From: Bacteroidales bacterium
GTDB taxonomy: Bacteria; Bacteroidota; Bacteroidia; Bacteroidales; P3
Direction: 5' to 3'
NCBI GenBank assembly: GCA_017524785.1
Contig: JAFXUY010000010.1
Span: 1 to 64,000 of the forward strand
Length of the DNA: 64,000 nt
Below the pieces are notes generated by a model. The model saw nothing but the letters and a program-made list of their open reading frames with translations. It was not told the DNA's origin and searched no databases. Both the position numbers and the translations under genes were made by a program. Positions 53,829 to 62,404 of the stretch are shown here, piece by piece. The first letter of the stretch is position 1. The number at the start of each line of letters is the position of its first letter.

Positions 53829-56543
53829 ATGGATATGAGACTGTTGCCCATAAAACGGACACTGCTGCTGGCGGCACTTCTGCTGTCGTGGGCAGGCACG
53901 TGCCTGGGCCAATGTCCGACAAGCACAACGAAGGGTAACGACTTCTGGGTAGCATTCCTTTACAACCAAGACCCAAACGGGCCTTCATCCACCGACATGC
54001 TGCAGATCCACGGCGTATTAGACGGTGCTGGCACCCTATACTATTACGACACCGCCGGTGTGGAGCACGTAATGCCCGTATACGACAATACTGCAGGCTG
54101 CTGTTTCACTGTAGGTGCCAATGCCATGCGCGTGGCAACACCGTTCAACGGCGCCTGCCACATTACCTCGACGACAAACATTTGGCTGTATGCCCGCAAT
54201 GTGGTGGAAGGCTCGGACGAAACGGCGATGGTGGTGCCGACACAGCAGCTGGGCAGCCGCTATATAGTGCAGGACTATCCGGCCAACCAAAAGGGTGGCG
54301 AGGTGGCGTTTGTGGCCACTCAGGACAACACAGTGCTGTCGATGACTGTGCCATGCAACATATGGAGCACAAATATCACGGCCGGAACAACACTCAACGT
54401 AAATCTCAACAGTGGACAAGCCTATCTGCTGATAGCCGACGACTGCACAGGCTCGGGCACAGCCTCGTTTTCGGGCATGGAAGTGACCTCGAACAACAAA
54501 CCCTTCGCCATGTTCCAGGGAGGATGGAACCCCACGGTGCCAACCGACAGCACGGGTGGCGACCATCTGTTCGAGCAGGCCATCCCACCTAATTGCTGGG
54601 GCACGGAGTTTATCGTTGCCGGAGTGGCACAGCAGGCTGTAGAGAACAGGGTGAGAATCACCGCCGCAGAAGGCAACTGCAGCGTCAGCATCGACGGTGC
54701 GACAGTGGCCACACTGGCTGCAAACGCCACCTACGAATATACAATGATTCCGTCGTCGGAAGTACGCATTTCAACGAGCAAACAAGCAAGTGTGATACTC
54801 TATCTCGGCAGCGGCGGCAACACCGGAGCACCGTCGTCAGTCACCATTCCGCCGCTCGATGCAGGAGTGTGCGAAAGCGGAATACTTAAGCCCACCTCGA
54901 ACGAGATATTCAACATGTCCATGATTGTAATCTGCCGACAAGATTACGATTCGGGAATGCGCCTCAACGACAACCCTCTGCCGACAGCTGGCACAAGCAT
55001 TGTGGGCAACTATGTGGTGCACCGCATCAACTCGATTCGGTCGAGCTACGATTACATGCACAATGCAATGGGTCCTTATGTAGCCTACTGCTACGGCCTT
55101 GGCGAAGGAATAAGCTACGCCTATCCTTTAGGAATGGTTTTGGAGCCAAGAAGCTACGACACGGTGGTGCTGTACGACAATGCATGCGAGGGCGCGGGTT
55201 ACCACAACAACGGATTCAACATATCGGCCGATGGGACCATGGTGGGCACCATGACGCTGGAGCGCGACGACACATTGCAGCATATGTTTACACACTATGT
55301 GGTGCACCTGACGGTGTGGCCGACGCAATACACGATACTGAACGACAGCATAGTGCTTGGCGACACAATGGTGTGGAACGGAATAACGATATACGACGAG
55401 GGAGAATACACAGCCACCCTTCTGTCGGAATATGGGTGCGACTCGCTGGTGACATTGAGGGTGAGCTTTACAGGCTTCGACACCATAAGGCTCTACGACA
55501 CAGCCTGCGCCGGAAGCCACTACGAGATGAACGGCTTCGTGACGGAGCTGCCCGACACGACGGGAGAGGTGACGCTGCAACGCCACGCGGTCGAAGACGG
55601 CACGCCGAGGCTATACATACTGCGGCTGACAGTGCTGCCCCTCACCTACTCTGACTTAAATTTCACCATAGTGGACGGCGACACGATGAGCTACGGCGAC
55701 ACGCTTTTGAGCACCGTGGGCGACTACGAGTTCCGCCTGACGGGAGCCAACGGATGCGACTCGATTGTAAGGGTGCACCTGCGCTATGCCGAGCTTGGAC
55801 TTACGGCCAGCGCCAGCGGCGTATGCCCCGGCGAGGAGGTGACAATAACGGCTTCGGGCACCTACACATACATCTGGAGTTCGATGCCCTACGATGCAGA
55901 GCTTGACAGCCTGCAAGGGCAGAACCCCATAGCGGTGCACCCCAGAGTGACGACAGAATACCGGCTGCTTGACGGCACGGGCGAGACGGTGGGCCGCGTG
56001 ACGATAGGCGCAGAAGAACCGCCTGTGTTGTGCGTGGAGGCAAGCCGTGAGTTTGTAGACTTCGACCATCCCGGCGTGATATTCAAAGACTGCTCGGAAG
56101 GGCGCCACCATACACGATGGCTGTTCGGCGACGGCGACAGCGCCACTGGCGAGCGGGTGCTGCACGAGTTTGCAAAAGGACTGGAAGACAGCGTAGAGGT
56201 GACGTTGAGCACATGCAACCGCTACGACTGCTGTGTGGACACCACGCTGGTGCTGGCCTACCGCATACGCTCGGTATGGTTTCCAAATGTTTTCACCCCC
56301 GACGGGAATGCGAACAACCGGTTCCGCTGCCTCACCAGCCGTGAGCTGGAGAGCTTCGAGATGGACATCTACGACCGCTGGGGCATGCACATCTGGGGCA
56401 CCACCGATGTGCAACAAGGCTGGGACGGCCGCCGCACCGACGGCACCCCCTGCCGGCAGGGTGCCTACGTGTACAGGTTCGTGTGGCGCGACGTAGACGG
56501 CGAGACGAAGAGCGGCATCGGCACGGTGACGCTGTTGAGGTGA
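53829..56543 (+). CDS. T9SS type-B secreted protein with IgGFc-binding-like domain
   Basis: A 904-residue surface protein with a signal peptide (ending GTCLG). Residues about 30-400 begin TKGNDFWVAFLYNQ and resemble the IgGFc-binding family found in Bacteroidota adhesin-like proteins. Two ~105-residue repeats follow (about 443-548 and 549-655), each starting D-T-(V/I)-x-L-Y-D-x-A-C and ending YGCDSLV/NGCDSIV. A PKD-like segment (about 730-800, FGDGDSATGERVLHEF) and a C-terminal CHU_C (T9SS type-B) domain (about 816-904: FPNVFTPDGNANNRF, IYDRWGMHIW) complete it. It should be a cargo of the system that includes PorU and PorV. Confidence 0.88.
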   Translation: MDMRLLPIKRTLLLAALLLSWAGTCLGQCPTSTTKGNDFWVAFLYNQDPNGPSSTDMLQIHGVLDGAGTLYYYDTAGVEHVMPVYDNTAGCCFTVGANAMRVATPFNGACHITSTTNIWLYARNVVEGSDETAMVVPTQQLGSRYIVQDYPANQKGGEVAFVATQDNTVLSMTVPCNIWSTNITAGTTLNVNLNSGQAYLLIADDCTGSGTASFSGMEVTSNNKPFAMFQGGWNPTVPTDSTGGDHLFEQAIPPNCWGTEFIVAGVAQQAVENRVRITAAEGNCSVSIDGATVATLAANATYEYTMIPSSEVRISTSKQASVILYLGSGGNTGAPSSVTIPPLDAGVCESGILKPTSNEIFNMSMIVICRQDYDSGMRLNDNPLPTAGTSIVGNYVVHRINSIRSSYDYMHNAMGPYVAYCYGLGEGISYAYPLGMVLEPRSYDTVVLYDNACEGAGYHNNGFNISADGTMVGTMTLERDDTLQHMFTHYVVHLTVWPTQYTILNDSIVLGDTMVWNGITIYDEGEYTATLLSEYGCDSLVTLRVSFTGFDTIRLYDTACAGSHYEMNGFVTELPDTTGEVTLQRHAVEDGTPRLYILRLTVLPLTYSDLNFTIVDGDTMSYGDTLLSTVGDYEFRLTGANGCDSIVRVHLRYAELGLTASASGVCPGEEVTITASGTYTYIWSSMPYDAELDSLQGQNPIAVHPRVTTEYRLLDGTGETVGRVTIGAEEPPVLCVEASREFVDFDHPGVIFKDCSEGRHHTRWLFGDGDSATGERVLHEFAKGLEDSVEVTLSTCNRYDCCVDTTLVLAYRIRSVWFPNVFTPDGNANNRFRCLTSRELESFEMDIYDRWGMHIWGTTDVQQGWDGRRTDGTPCRQGAYVYRFVWRDVDGETKSGIGTVTLLR

Positions 56544-56574
56544 GCCGTGCGAGGGGTGATTTTTAGAACTTTGT

Positions 56575-56605
56575 TTGGCCATGTGAGCTTTTTTGTTTAT
56601 TTTTG
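56575..56605 (+). promoter_or_regulatory. promoter of the pgpH-like gene
   Basis: TTG at 56575-56577 and TATTTTTG at 56598-56605 with a 20-nt spacer. The predicted start (about 56611) supports the ATG at 56627. Confidence 0.72.
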
Positions 56606-56626
56606 CACTTTGTTTATTTAAAGCAG

Positions 56627-58609
56627 ATGAGTAGCATATTGACAGATACGGTGAAGCGTTTGTCGCTGTTATACAAAGTCTTTGCGATGCTGGTGACGGC
56701 GGCGTTGATAGTGGTTATTTTCCCGCACGAAGGCCGCGGAGAGCATTATGACTACAAGATAGGAGCCGTGTGGCGTGGCGCCGACCTGGTGGCACCGTAC
56801 GATTTTGTGGTGCTGAAAGACGCGGAGCAGATGAAGAGCGAGCAGGAAGCCGAACGGCGGAAGGCGACGATATACTACCGTGTGGACAGCAGCGCATACG
56901 CTACGGCCCTGGCAAGAGTGGAGAACGGCAAGTTGGGAGTGGATAACGGCGAGCGACACAAGCTGAAACGGCAGGTGGACAGCATCTACCGAAGAGGATA
57001 TATGGAACGTGTGCCCGACTGGGCCGGTGGCCAGCGCGGCGTGGTGCTGGAAGGCAATGTGGGACACGAATGCCGACAAGGCGACTACGTGACGGCTGCC
57101 GACCTCGAAGCCGGACTGCTGAGGGACAGCATCCTGGTGGCAAGCATCGCCGTGGACGAAGAGCGCACGGCACTGGAGATGGACAGCCGGTTGAGCCAGC
57201 TGAGCTACGAGAGCCGCATGGTGATGGAGGGCGACCACATAGTGAGCAAAGGCGAAGAGGTGACAGAAGAGACGGCGCACGTGATAGAGAATCTGGAGGC
57301 CGAGCAGGACCGCCGATACAGCGAACGCTACAGCCTGTGGGGCCAGATGGCCGGACAGTTGCTGCTGGCGGTGATTGCCTTCGTGGCACTGTATATGTTC
57401 CTGAAGAACACGAGGCATCCGATACTGGACGACAACCGCAAGGTGGGGTTGGTGATGCTGGTAATACTGCTTATGTCGGCAGTGACGGCATTGGTGGTGA
57501 GGGTGAACGAAGACTGGGTGCTGCTAGTGCCGCTATGCATAGTGCCCATATTGATGAGGGTGTTCTTCGACATGAGGGTGGCACTGTATATCCACCTGAC
57601 GACGGTGATTATATTGGCCAACCTGGTGCCCAACGCATTCGAGTTCATCTTCTACCAGCTGATTACGGGCATCATGAGCATCATAGCGGTGCGCAGCCTG
57701 GAGCGCAGGAGCCAGTTCTTTACGCTGGCGGGAGTGATATTTGCCAGCTATTCGTTCATCTACACGGCCGGCGTGCTGAGTCAGGACACGAACCTGCTGT
57801 CGCTCAATGCCGAGAGATACCTTATGTTCCTGCTTAACGCAACGATGACGCTGATGGCCTACCCGCTGATATACCTGTTCGAACGGCTGTTCGGCATGAC
57901 GACGAACCTGACGCTGATGGAGCTGTCGAGCACGGGGCACGATGCGTTGAGGGAGTTGAGCCGCAGAGCCCCCGGCACGTTCCAGCATTCGGTGCAGGTG
58001 GCTAACATCAGCGAAGACCTGATGAACGAGATAGGCGGCGACGCGCTGCTGGCGAAGGTCGGCGCACTGTATCACGACATCGGCAAGGTGAAGAACCCCC
58101 TGTACTTCACGGAGAACCAGAGCAGCGGCTTCAATCCGCACGACGAGCTGGACTATGCCGAGAGCGCAAGGATAATAACGCAGCATGTGACCGACGGACT
58201 GGAGCTGGCGCGCAACTACCACCTGCCTGCCGACGTGCAGGACTTCATCCGCACACACCACGGCACGACATATACGGGCTACTTCTATGCCAAAGAGAAA
58301 GAGCGGCACCCTGACGGAGATTTCGACGTTACGGCGTTCCGCTATCCCGGCCCGCGTCCCTACAGCCGCGAGACAGCAGTGGTGATGATTGTGGACACCG
58401 TGGAGGCTGCCTGCCGCAGCATGAAAGAGCACTCGAAAGAGGCCACCGATGCGATGGTGGACCGCCTGATTGACGGCAAGGTGAAGGCCGGACAGCTTGA
58501 CAACTGCCCGTTGAGCTACGGCGACATTGCCAAGATAAGGCGCATACTGAAGGACAAGATGATGAGCATATACCATGTGAGGGTGGAATATCCGACGGTT
58601 AAGAGTTAA
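56627..58609 (+). CDS. 7TM-HD cyclic-di-AMP phosphodiesterase (PgpH-like)
   Basis: The ATG at 56627 gives 660 residues with the order of the PgpH family: one N-terminal membrane helix (about 17-35), an extracytoplasmic 7TMR-HDED domain (about 40-245), a seven-helix membrane bundle (about 250-425), and a cytoplasmic HD domain (about 440-640) with TFQHSVQVANIS, YHDIGKVKNPLYFTENQ and IRTHHGTTYT. PgpH hydrolyses c-di-AMP. The last residues V-K-S and the stop codon (58607-58609) are formed by the first units of the following GTTAAGA array. Confidence 0.92.
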   Translation: MSSILTDTVKRLSLLYKVFAMLVTAALIVVIFPHEGRGEHYDYKIGAVWRGADLVAPYDFVVLKDAEQMKSEQEAERRKATIYYRVDSSAYATALARVENGKLGVDNGERHKLKRQVDSIYRRGYMERVPDWAGGQRGVVLEGNVGHECRQGDYVTAADLEAGLLRDSILVASIAVDEERTALEMDSRLSQLSYESRMVMEGDHIVSKGEEVTEETAHVIENLEAEQDRRYSERYSLWGQMAGQLLLAVIAFVALYMFLKNTRHPILDDNRKVGLVMLVILLMSAVTALVVRVNEDWVLLVPLCIVPILMRVFFDMRVALYIHLTTVIILANLVPNAFEFIFYQLITGIMSIIAVRSLERRSQFFTLAGVIFASYSFIYTAGVLSQDTNLLSLNAERYLMFLLNATMTLMAYPLIYLFERLFGMTTNLTLMELSSTGHDALRELSRRAPGTFQHSVQVANISEDLMNEIGGDALLAKVGALYHDIGKVKNPLYFTENQSSGFNPHDELDYAESARIITQHVTDGLELARNYHLPADVQDFIRTHHGTTYTGYFYAKEKERHPDGDFDVTAFRYPGPRPYSRETAVVMIVDTVEAACRSMKEHSKEATDAMVDRLIDGKVKAGQLDNCPLSYGDIAKIRRILKDKMMSIYHVRVEYPTVKS

Positions 58610-58653
58610 GAGTTAAGGGTTAAGAGTTAAGAGTTAAGAATTAAGAATTAAAC
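58598..58653 (+). repeat. 7-nt tandem across the end of the pgpH-like gene
   Basis: Eight consecutive 7-nt units follow the consensus GTTAAGA (one GTTAAGG, one ATTAAGA and a final ATTAAAC). The array supplies the stop codon of the gene and fills the gap up to 5 nt before the next gene. Confidence 0.92.
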
Positions 58654-58658
58654 ATAAT

Positions 58659-61148
58659 ATGAAGAAGAATATCTGGATTCACGTAGGAATGGTTGTGGCG
58701 ATGTTCGCCGTGGCGTGCATCTATTTCTCGCCTGTGCTTTCGGGCAAGGAGATGTACCAGGGCGACACGCAGAAATTCGAGGCCATGGTCAAGGAGACCA
58801 AAGACTATCATGCCCGCACAGGCGACTATGCGCTGTGGAACAGTGCCATGTTCGGCGGCATGCCGATATACCAAGTCGGCGGCAACCCGCCGATGAAGAG
58901 CATCATGGCGCCGCTGCGCTCGGTGATGAACCTCGAAGTGCTTGGCCTGGGCCGCACCATCGGCGTGCTCTTCCTCTACCTTATCGGATTCTACCTGGCC
59001 CTGGCGCTGCTGGGCTGTTCGCCGTGGCTGGCACTGCTTGGAGCACTGGCCTTTGGTCTGGGAAGCTACAACATCATCATCGTCGAGGCGGGCCATATCT
59101 CGAAGGCATGGGCTATGGCCATGATGGCGCCGATACTGGCAGGCATGATGCTGTGCCTGCGCAAACCGAAGGAAAACGCAGACAAAAAGAAAGACTGGCT
59201 GTGGGGCGGACTGCTGTTCACGCTGGCACTGGGCCTGCAGCTCAACTTCAACCACATACAGATAACCTTCTACACCATGATAGGCGCCGTGCTGCTGGGT
59301 GCGGCACATCTGGTGTATGCCATAAAGGACAAGTATCTGCCCAAGTTCGGCCTGGGCGTCGGCGTACTGCTCGTCGGCTGTGCACTGGCCTTTGCATGCA
59401 ACGCAAGGGCACTGGTGGTGAGCCAGCAGTATGCCAAGCAGACCATGCGCGGCGGCAACGCCATCACGGTGACACCCGAAGACCTGTATCACGACAGCGA
59501 GCCAGCCTCCATCAGCGGCAAGACCAGCGGACTGGACATAGACTACGCCTTCAGCTGGAGCTACGGTGTCGGCGAGACCTACACCCTGCTCGTTCCCGGC
59601 GCCATGGGCGGCGGCAGCGGCGAGACCGTGAGCACCGAGAGCGCCAGCTACAAAGCTTTCCACCAGCAGCAGATGCCACTCTACTGGGGCGACCAACCCT
59701 TCACAAGTGGACCCGTATACTTCGGCGCTATAGTGGTGTTCCTTGCCTTGATGGGTTTGGTTCTCGTGAAAGGACCTGAACGCTGGTGGCTGCTGATAGC
59801 GACAATACTGGCCATAGTCATGTCGTGGGGCCGCAACTTCATGCCCTTCAACGAATGGCTGTTCAACCACCTGCCACTCTACAACAAGTTCCGCACGCCG
59901 AGCATGAGCCTCGTGCTAGCCAACGTGTGCATGGTGCTGCTGGCGATGCTGGGACTGCGCGAGCTGTTCTCGAAAGAGACCGAAAGCAAGCGTAAATACC
60001 TGGCACTGTACATCAGCGGCGGCATCACAGCAGCCATGCTCCTCGTCGGCCTGCTGCTCTGCGGCGGTTTCAGCTACAGCGGCGCCTCCGACGCACAGAT
60101 GGCACCCCAATACGGAGCACAGTGGGATCACATACAGAACATCTTCATACAGGACCGCAAGGCACTGTTCGTAAGCGACTCGTGGCGTTCGTTGCTCTTC
60201 GTGGCGCTGGCCTTCGCAGCGCTGTGGTTCTTCGTGCGCCAGTCGGCCAAAGGCGACGGCAAGAAAAACACCCTGGCCATCGTGACCATCGTTGCGCTGA
60301 TGCTGCTCACCGTCATCGACCTGTGGGGTGTAGACCGCCGCTATGTGAACGACAAGAACTACGTCAGCGAACAGCAGCTCAAGCTGCGCCCCGACCAGTG
60401 GGACTACGACATAGACCAGATGGCCGCACAGGCTGGCGACCAGAACTACCGAGTGCTGAACCTGGCCACCAACACCTTCAACGACTCGAAGCCCGCCGCC
60501 TTCCACCGCCAGGTGGGTGGCTACAGCGCCGTGAAGATGCGCCGCTACCAGGACATCATCGACTTCTACCTCGGCAGACATATCAACATGAACGTCCTCA
60601 ACATGCTCAACGCACGCTACATTGTGGTGCAGGGCGGCCAGGTGCAGCGCAATCCCGAGGCACTGGGCAACTGCTGGTTTGTGCAGGATATCAAGAGCGT
60701 AAGCGACGCCAACGGCGAGATTCTGGCCCTCAACGACTTCAACCCTGCCACCACCGCTGTTATAAACACCGAGGAATTTACACTGCCTGAAAACGAGAGT
60801 GTCCTCGACAGCACCGACCACATCGAGATGGTGCACCAGAGCCCCTACAACCCCGACTACCTGAAATACACCTCACACACCAGCGACGAACAGATAGCCG
60901 TCTTCAGCGAGATATACTATGCTCCCGACTGGCGTGCTTATATCGACGGCAAGCCCGCCGAATACATACGTGCCAACTACATACTGCGCGCCATGGTGAT
61001 TCCGGCCGGCGACCATGTTATAGAATTCAAGAACGAGGCTCCGCTGTTCCACAAGATGAACATCGTAACCATCCTCGGCTCGATACTGCTTGTCGCCATT
61101 GCCGGCGGTGCCATATTCCTCGTCTACCGCAAGCGGAAAGAGGCATGA
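58659..61148 (+). CDS. YfhO-like multi-pass membrane protein (GT-C fold glycosyltransferase-like)
   Basis: An 829-residue membrane protein of the YfhO type. About a dozen membrane helices span residues 8-560, with the early loop KEMYQGDTQKFEAM and NSAMFGGMPIY where GT-C enzymes place acidic catalytic residues. A periplasmic domain (about 580-800) precedes a last helix (about 805-822, ILGSILLVAIAGGAIFLVY). In Firmicutes YfhO-type enzymes modify cell-wall polymers; the substrate here is unknown. It overlaps the glycosyltransferase gene by ATGA. Confidence 0.88.
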   Translation: MKKNIWIHVGMVVAMFAVACIYFSPVLSGKEMYQGDTQKFEAMVKETKDYHARTGDYALWNSAMFGGMPIYQVGGNPPMKSIMAPLRSVMNLEVLGLGRTIGVLFLYLIGFYLALALLGCSPWLALLGALAFGLGSYNIIIVEAGHISKAWAMAMMAPILAGMMLCLRKPKENADKKKDWLWGGLLFTLALGLQLNFNHIQITFYTMIGAVLLGAAHLVYAIKDKYLPKFGLGVGVLLVGCALAFACNARALVVSQQYAKQTMRGGNAITVTPEDLYHDSEPASISGKTSGLDIDYAFSWSYGVGETYTLLVPGAMGGGSGETVSTESASYKAFHQQQMPLYWGDQPFTSGPVYFGAIVVFLALMGLVLVKGPERWWLLIATILAIVMSWGRNFMPFNEWLFNHLPLYNKFRTPSMSLVLANVCMVLLAMLGLRELFSKETESKRKYLALYISGGITAAMLLVGLLLCGGFSYSGASDAQMAPQYGAQWDHIQNIFIQDRKALFVSDSWRSLLFVALAFAALWFFVRQSAKGDGKKNTLAIVTIVALMLLTVIDLWGVDRRYVNDKNYVSEQQLKLRPDQWDYDIDQMAAQAGDQNYRVLNLATNTFNDSKPAAFHRQVGGYSAVKMRRYQDIIDFYLGRHINMNVLNMLNARYIVVQGGQVQRNPEALGNCWFVQDIKSVSDANGEILALNDFNPATTAVINTEEFTLPENESVLDSTDHIEMVHQSPYNPDYLKYTSHTSDEQIAVFSEIYYAPDWRAYIDGKPAEYIRANYILRAMVIPAGDHVIEFKNEAPLFHKMNIVTILGSILLVAIAGGAIFLVYRKRKEA

Positions 61149-62239
61149 AGATTCTGATAATACGCTACAAGAAGCCCTGCGGCGTGCCCGAAGGCGGCGA
61201 GAAAGCCAGCGAGCTGAACCACACCGTGCTTTGCCGCATTGCCGGCAAGGAGAATGTCGACACCTACTACATACACGACGAGGCGCACCACCGCAGCCTA
61301 GGTGAATACCTGCAAGGCGTGGTGTATATGCCGTTGGGCTACTACTTCGGCCTGACGCCGAAGCGAGTAGGCGAGATTGTGCACCTGGCCCGGACCTACG
61401 ACGTGGTGTTTGTCGACCGCTCGGTCTTCGGCATCATAGCCAAACGGCTGAAAGAGACGGGCTACAAAGGGCGTGTGGTGTGTTTCTTCCACAACGTGGA
61501 GAAGATATATTTCTCGGCCAAATATTCGAGCCGCATCAATCCAATGCGATGGCTCGTGGTGCCTTGTGCCGACCGCAACGACCGGTGGAGCTGCCACTAT
61601 GCCGACCGCACCATCGCGTTGAGCCGTCGCGACGACGACGAGCTGGCTCGGAACTACGGCCGACATGCCGACCAACTGATTCCCATAGCCTTTGTAGACC
61701 GCTACCAACGAGAGTCGTACACCACCGAGTATACTTCCGCCAAGCCGCTGTGCATGTTCCTCGGGGCCCACTTCCCGGCCAACGTGGAGGGCATTGAGTG
61801 GTTTGTCAAAAACGTACTGCCGAGAGTCGACATCCGCATGCAGATTGTAGGCAAAGGCATGGAGAAGTTGCGTGGAGCCGAATGGATGCGCGACGACATC
61901 GAGGTGCTGAGCAATGTGCCTGACCTGGAGCCGCTATTCGAAGCTGCCGACATCATGGTGCTGCCCATCTTCAAAGGCAGCGGCATGAAGGTGAAGACCT
62001 GCGAAAGCATGATGTACGGCAAGAATATCATCGGCACACCCGAAGCCTGGAGCGGCTACGAGCTGGACTATGCAAAAGCTGGTGCATGCTGCTTCACCGC
62101 CGACGAATTCATCGCCGCCATCAAGAATTTCTGCGACCACCCCCGTCCTCGCTTCAACACCTACAGCCGACAAATATTCACCGACCAATACTCCGCCGAC
62201 TGCATGGTCGACAAATTCCGCTCTGTGTTAATTAAGTAG
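61145..62239 (+). CDS. glycosyltransferase family 4-like protein
   Basis: A 364-residue GT-B fold glycosyltransferase. The N-terminal domain starts MKILIIRYKKPCGVPEGGEK. The C-terminal domain has GAHFPANVEGIEWF, VGKGMEKLRG, a LEPLFEAADIMVLPIF block and the GSGMKVKTCESMMYGKNIIG segment where GT4 enzymes bind the nucleotide sugar. It is joined by ATGA to the YfhO-like gene. The stop codon (62237-62239) lies in an 8-nt word run (62229-62268). Confidence 0.92.
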   Translation: MKILIIRYKKPCGVPEGGEKASELNHTVLCRIAGKENVDTYYIHDEAHHRSLGEYLQGVVYMPLGYYFGLTPKRVGEIVHLARTYDVVFVDRSVFGIIAKRLKETGYKGRVVCFFHNVEKIYFSAKYSSRINPMRWLVVPCADRNDRWSCHYADRTIALSRRDDDELARNYGRHADQLIPIAFVDRYQRESYTTEYTSAKPLCMFLGAHFPANVEGIEWFVKNVLPRVDIRMQIVGKGMEKLRGAEWMRDDIEVLSNVPDLEPLFEAADIMVLPIFKGSGMKVKTCESMMYGKNIIGTPEAWSGYELDYAKAGACCFTADEFIAAIKNFCDHPRPRFNTYSRQIFTDQYSADCMVDKFRSVLIK

Positions 62240-62268
62240 ATAAGTCGACAGGAGATAAGGAGATAAGA
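62229..62268 (+). repeat. 8-nt module run across a stop codon
   Basis: TAATTAAG, TAGATAAG, TCGACAGG, AGATAAGG and AGATAAGA follow each other. The run contains the glycosyltransferase stop codon. Confidence 0.55.
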
Positions 62269-62285
62269 CAAATGCTTTATTTCTT

Positions 62286-62403
62286 TGGTAGTGCTGTGTA
62301 GTACTACGTAGTGCCAAGTAGTGCAATGACAAATGTTCCAGTAGCGAACTTTGTTTGTTGAAGGTATTGTCCCTGCACTCCTTCGCACTCCCTTGCACTC
62401 CCT
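62286..62403. repeat. 10-nt modular inverted array between convergent genes
   Basis: Four 10-nt modules (TGGTAGTGCT, GTGTAGTACT, ACGTAGTGCC, AAGTAGTGCA) run from 62286 to 62325. Three modules in the inverse orientation (TGCACTCCTT, CGCACTCCCT, TGCACTCCCT) run from 62374 to 62403, just before the neighbouring stop codon. The reverse of the first of these, AAGGAGTGCA, differs by one base from AAGTAGTGCA. Confidence 0.7.
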
Positions 62404-62404
62404 A

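Noticed and set aside
58641..59870. 409-codon minus-strand open frame
   Set aside because: Antisense to the YfhO-like gene; no supporting motifs.
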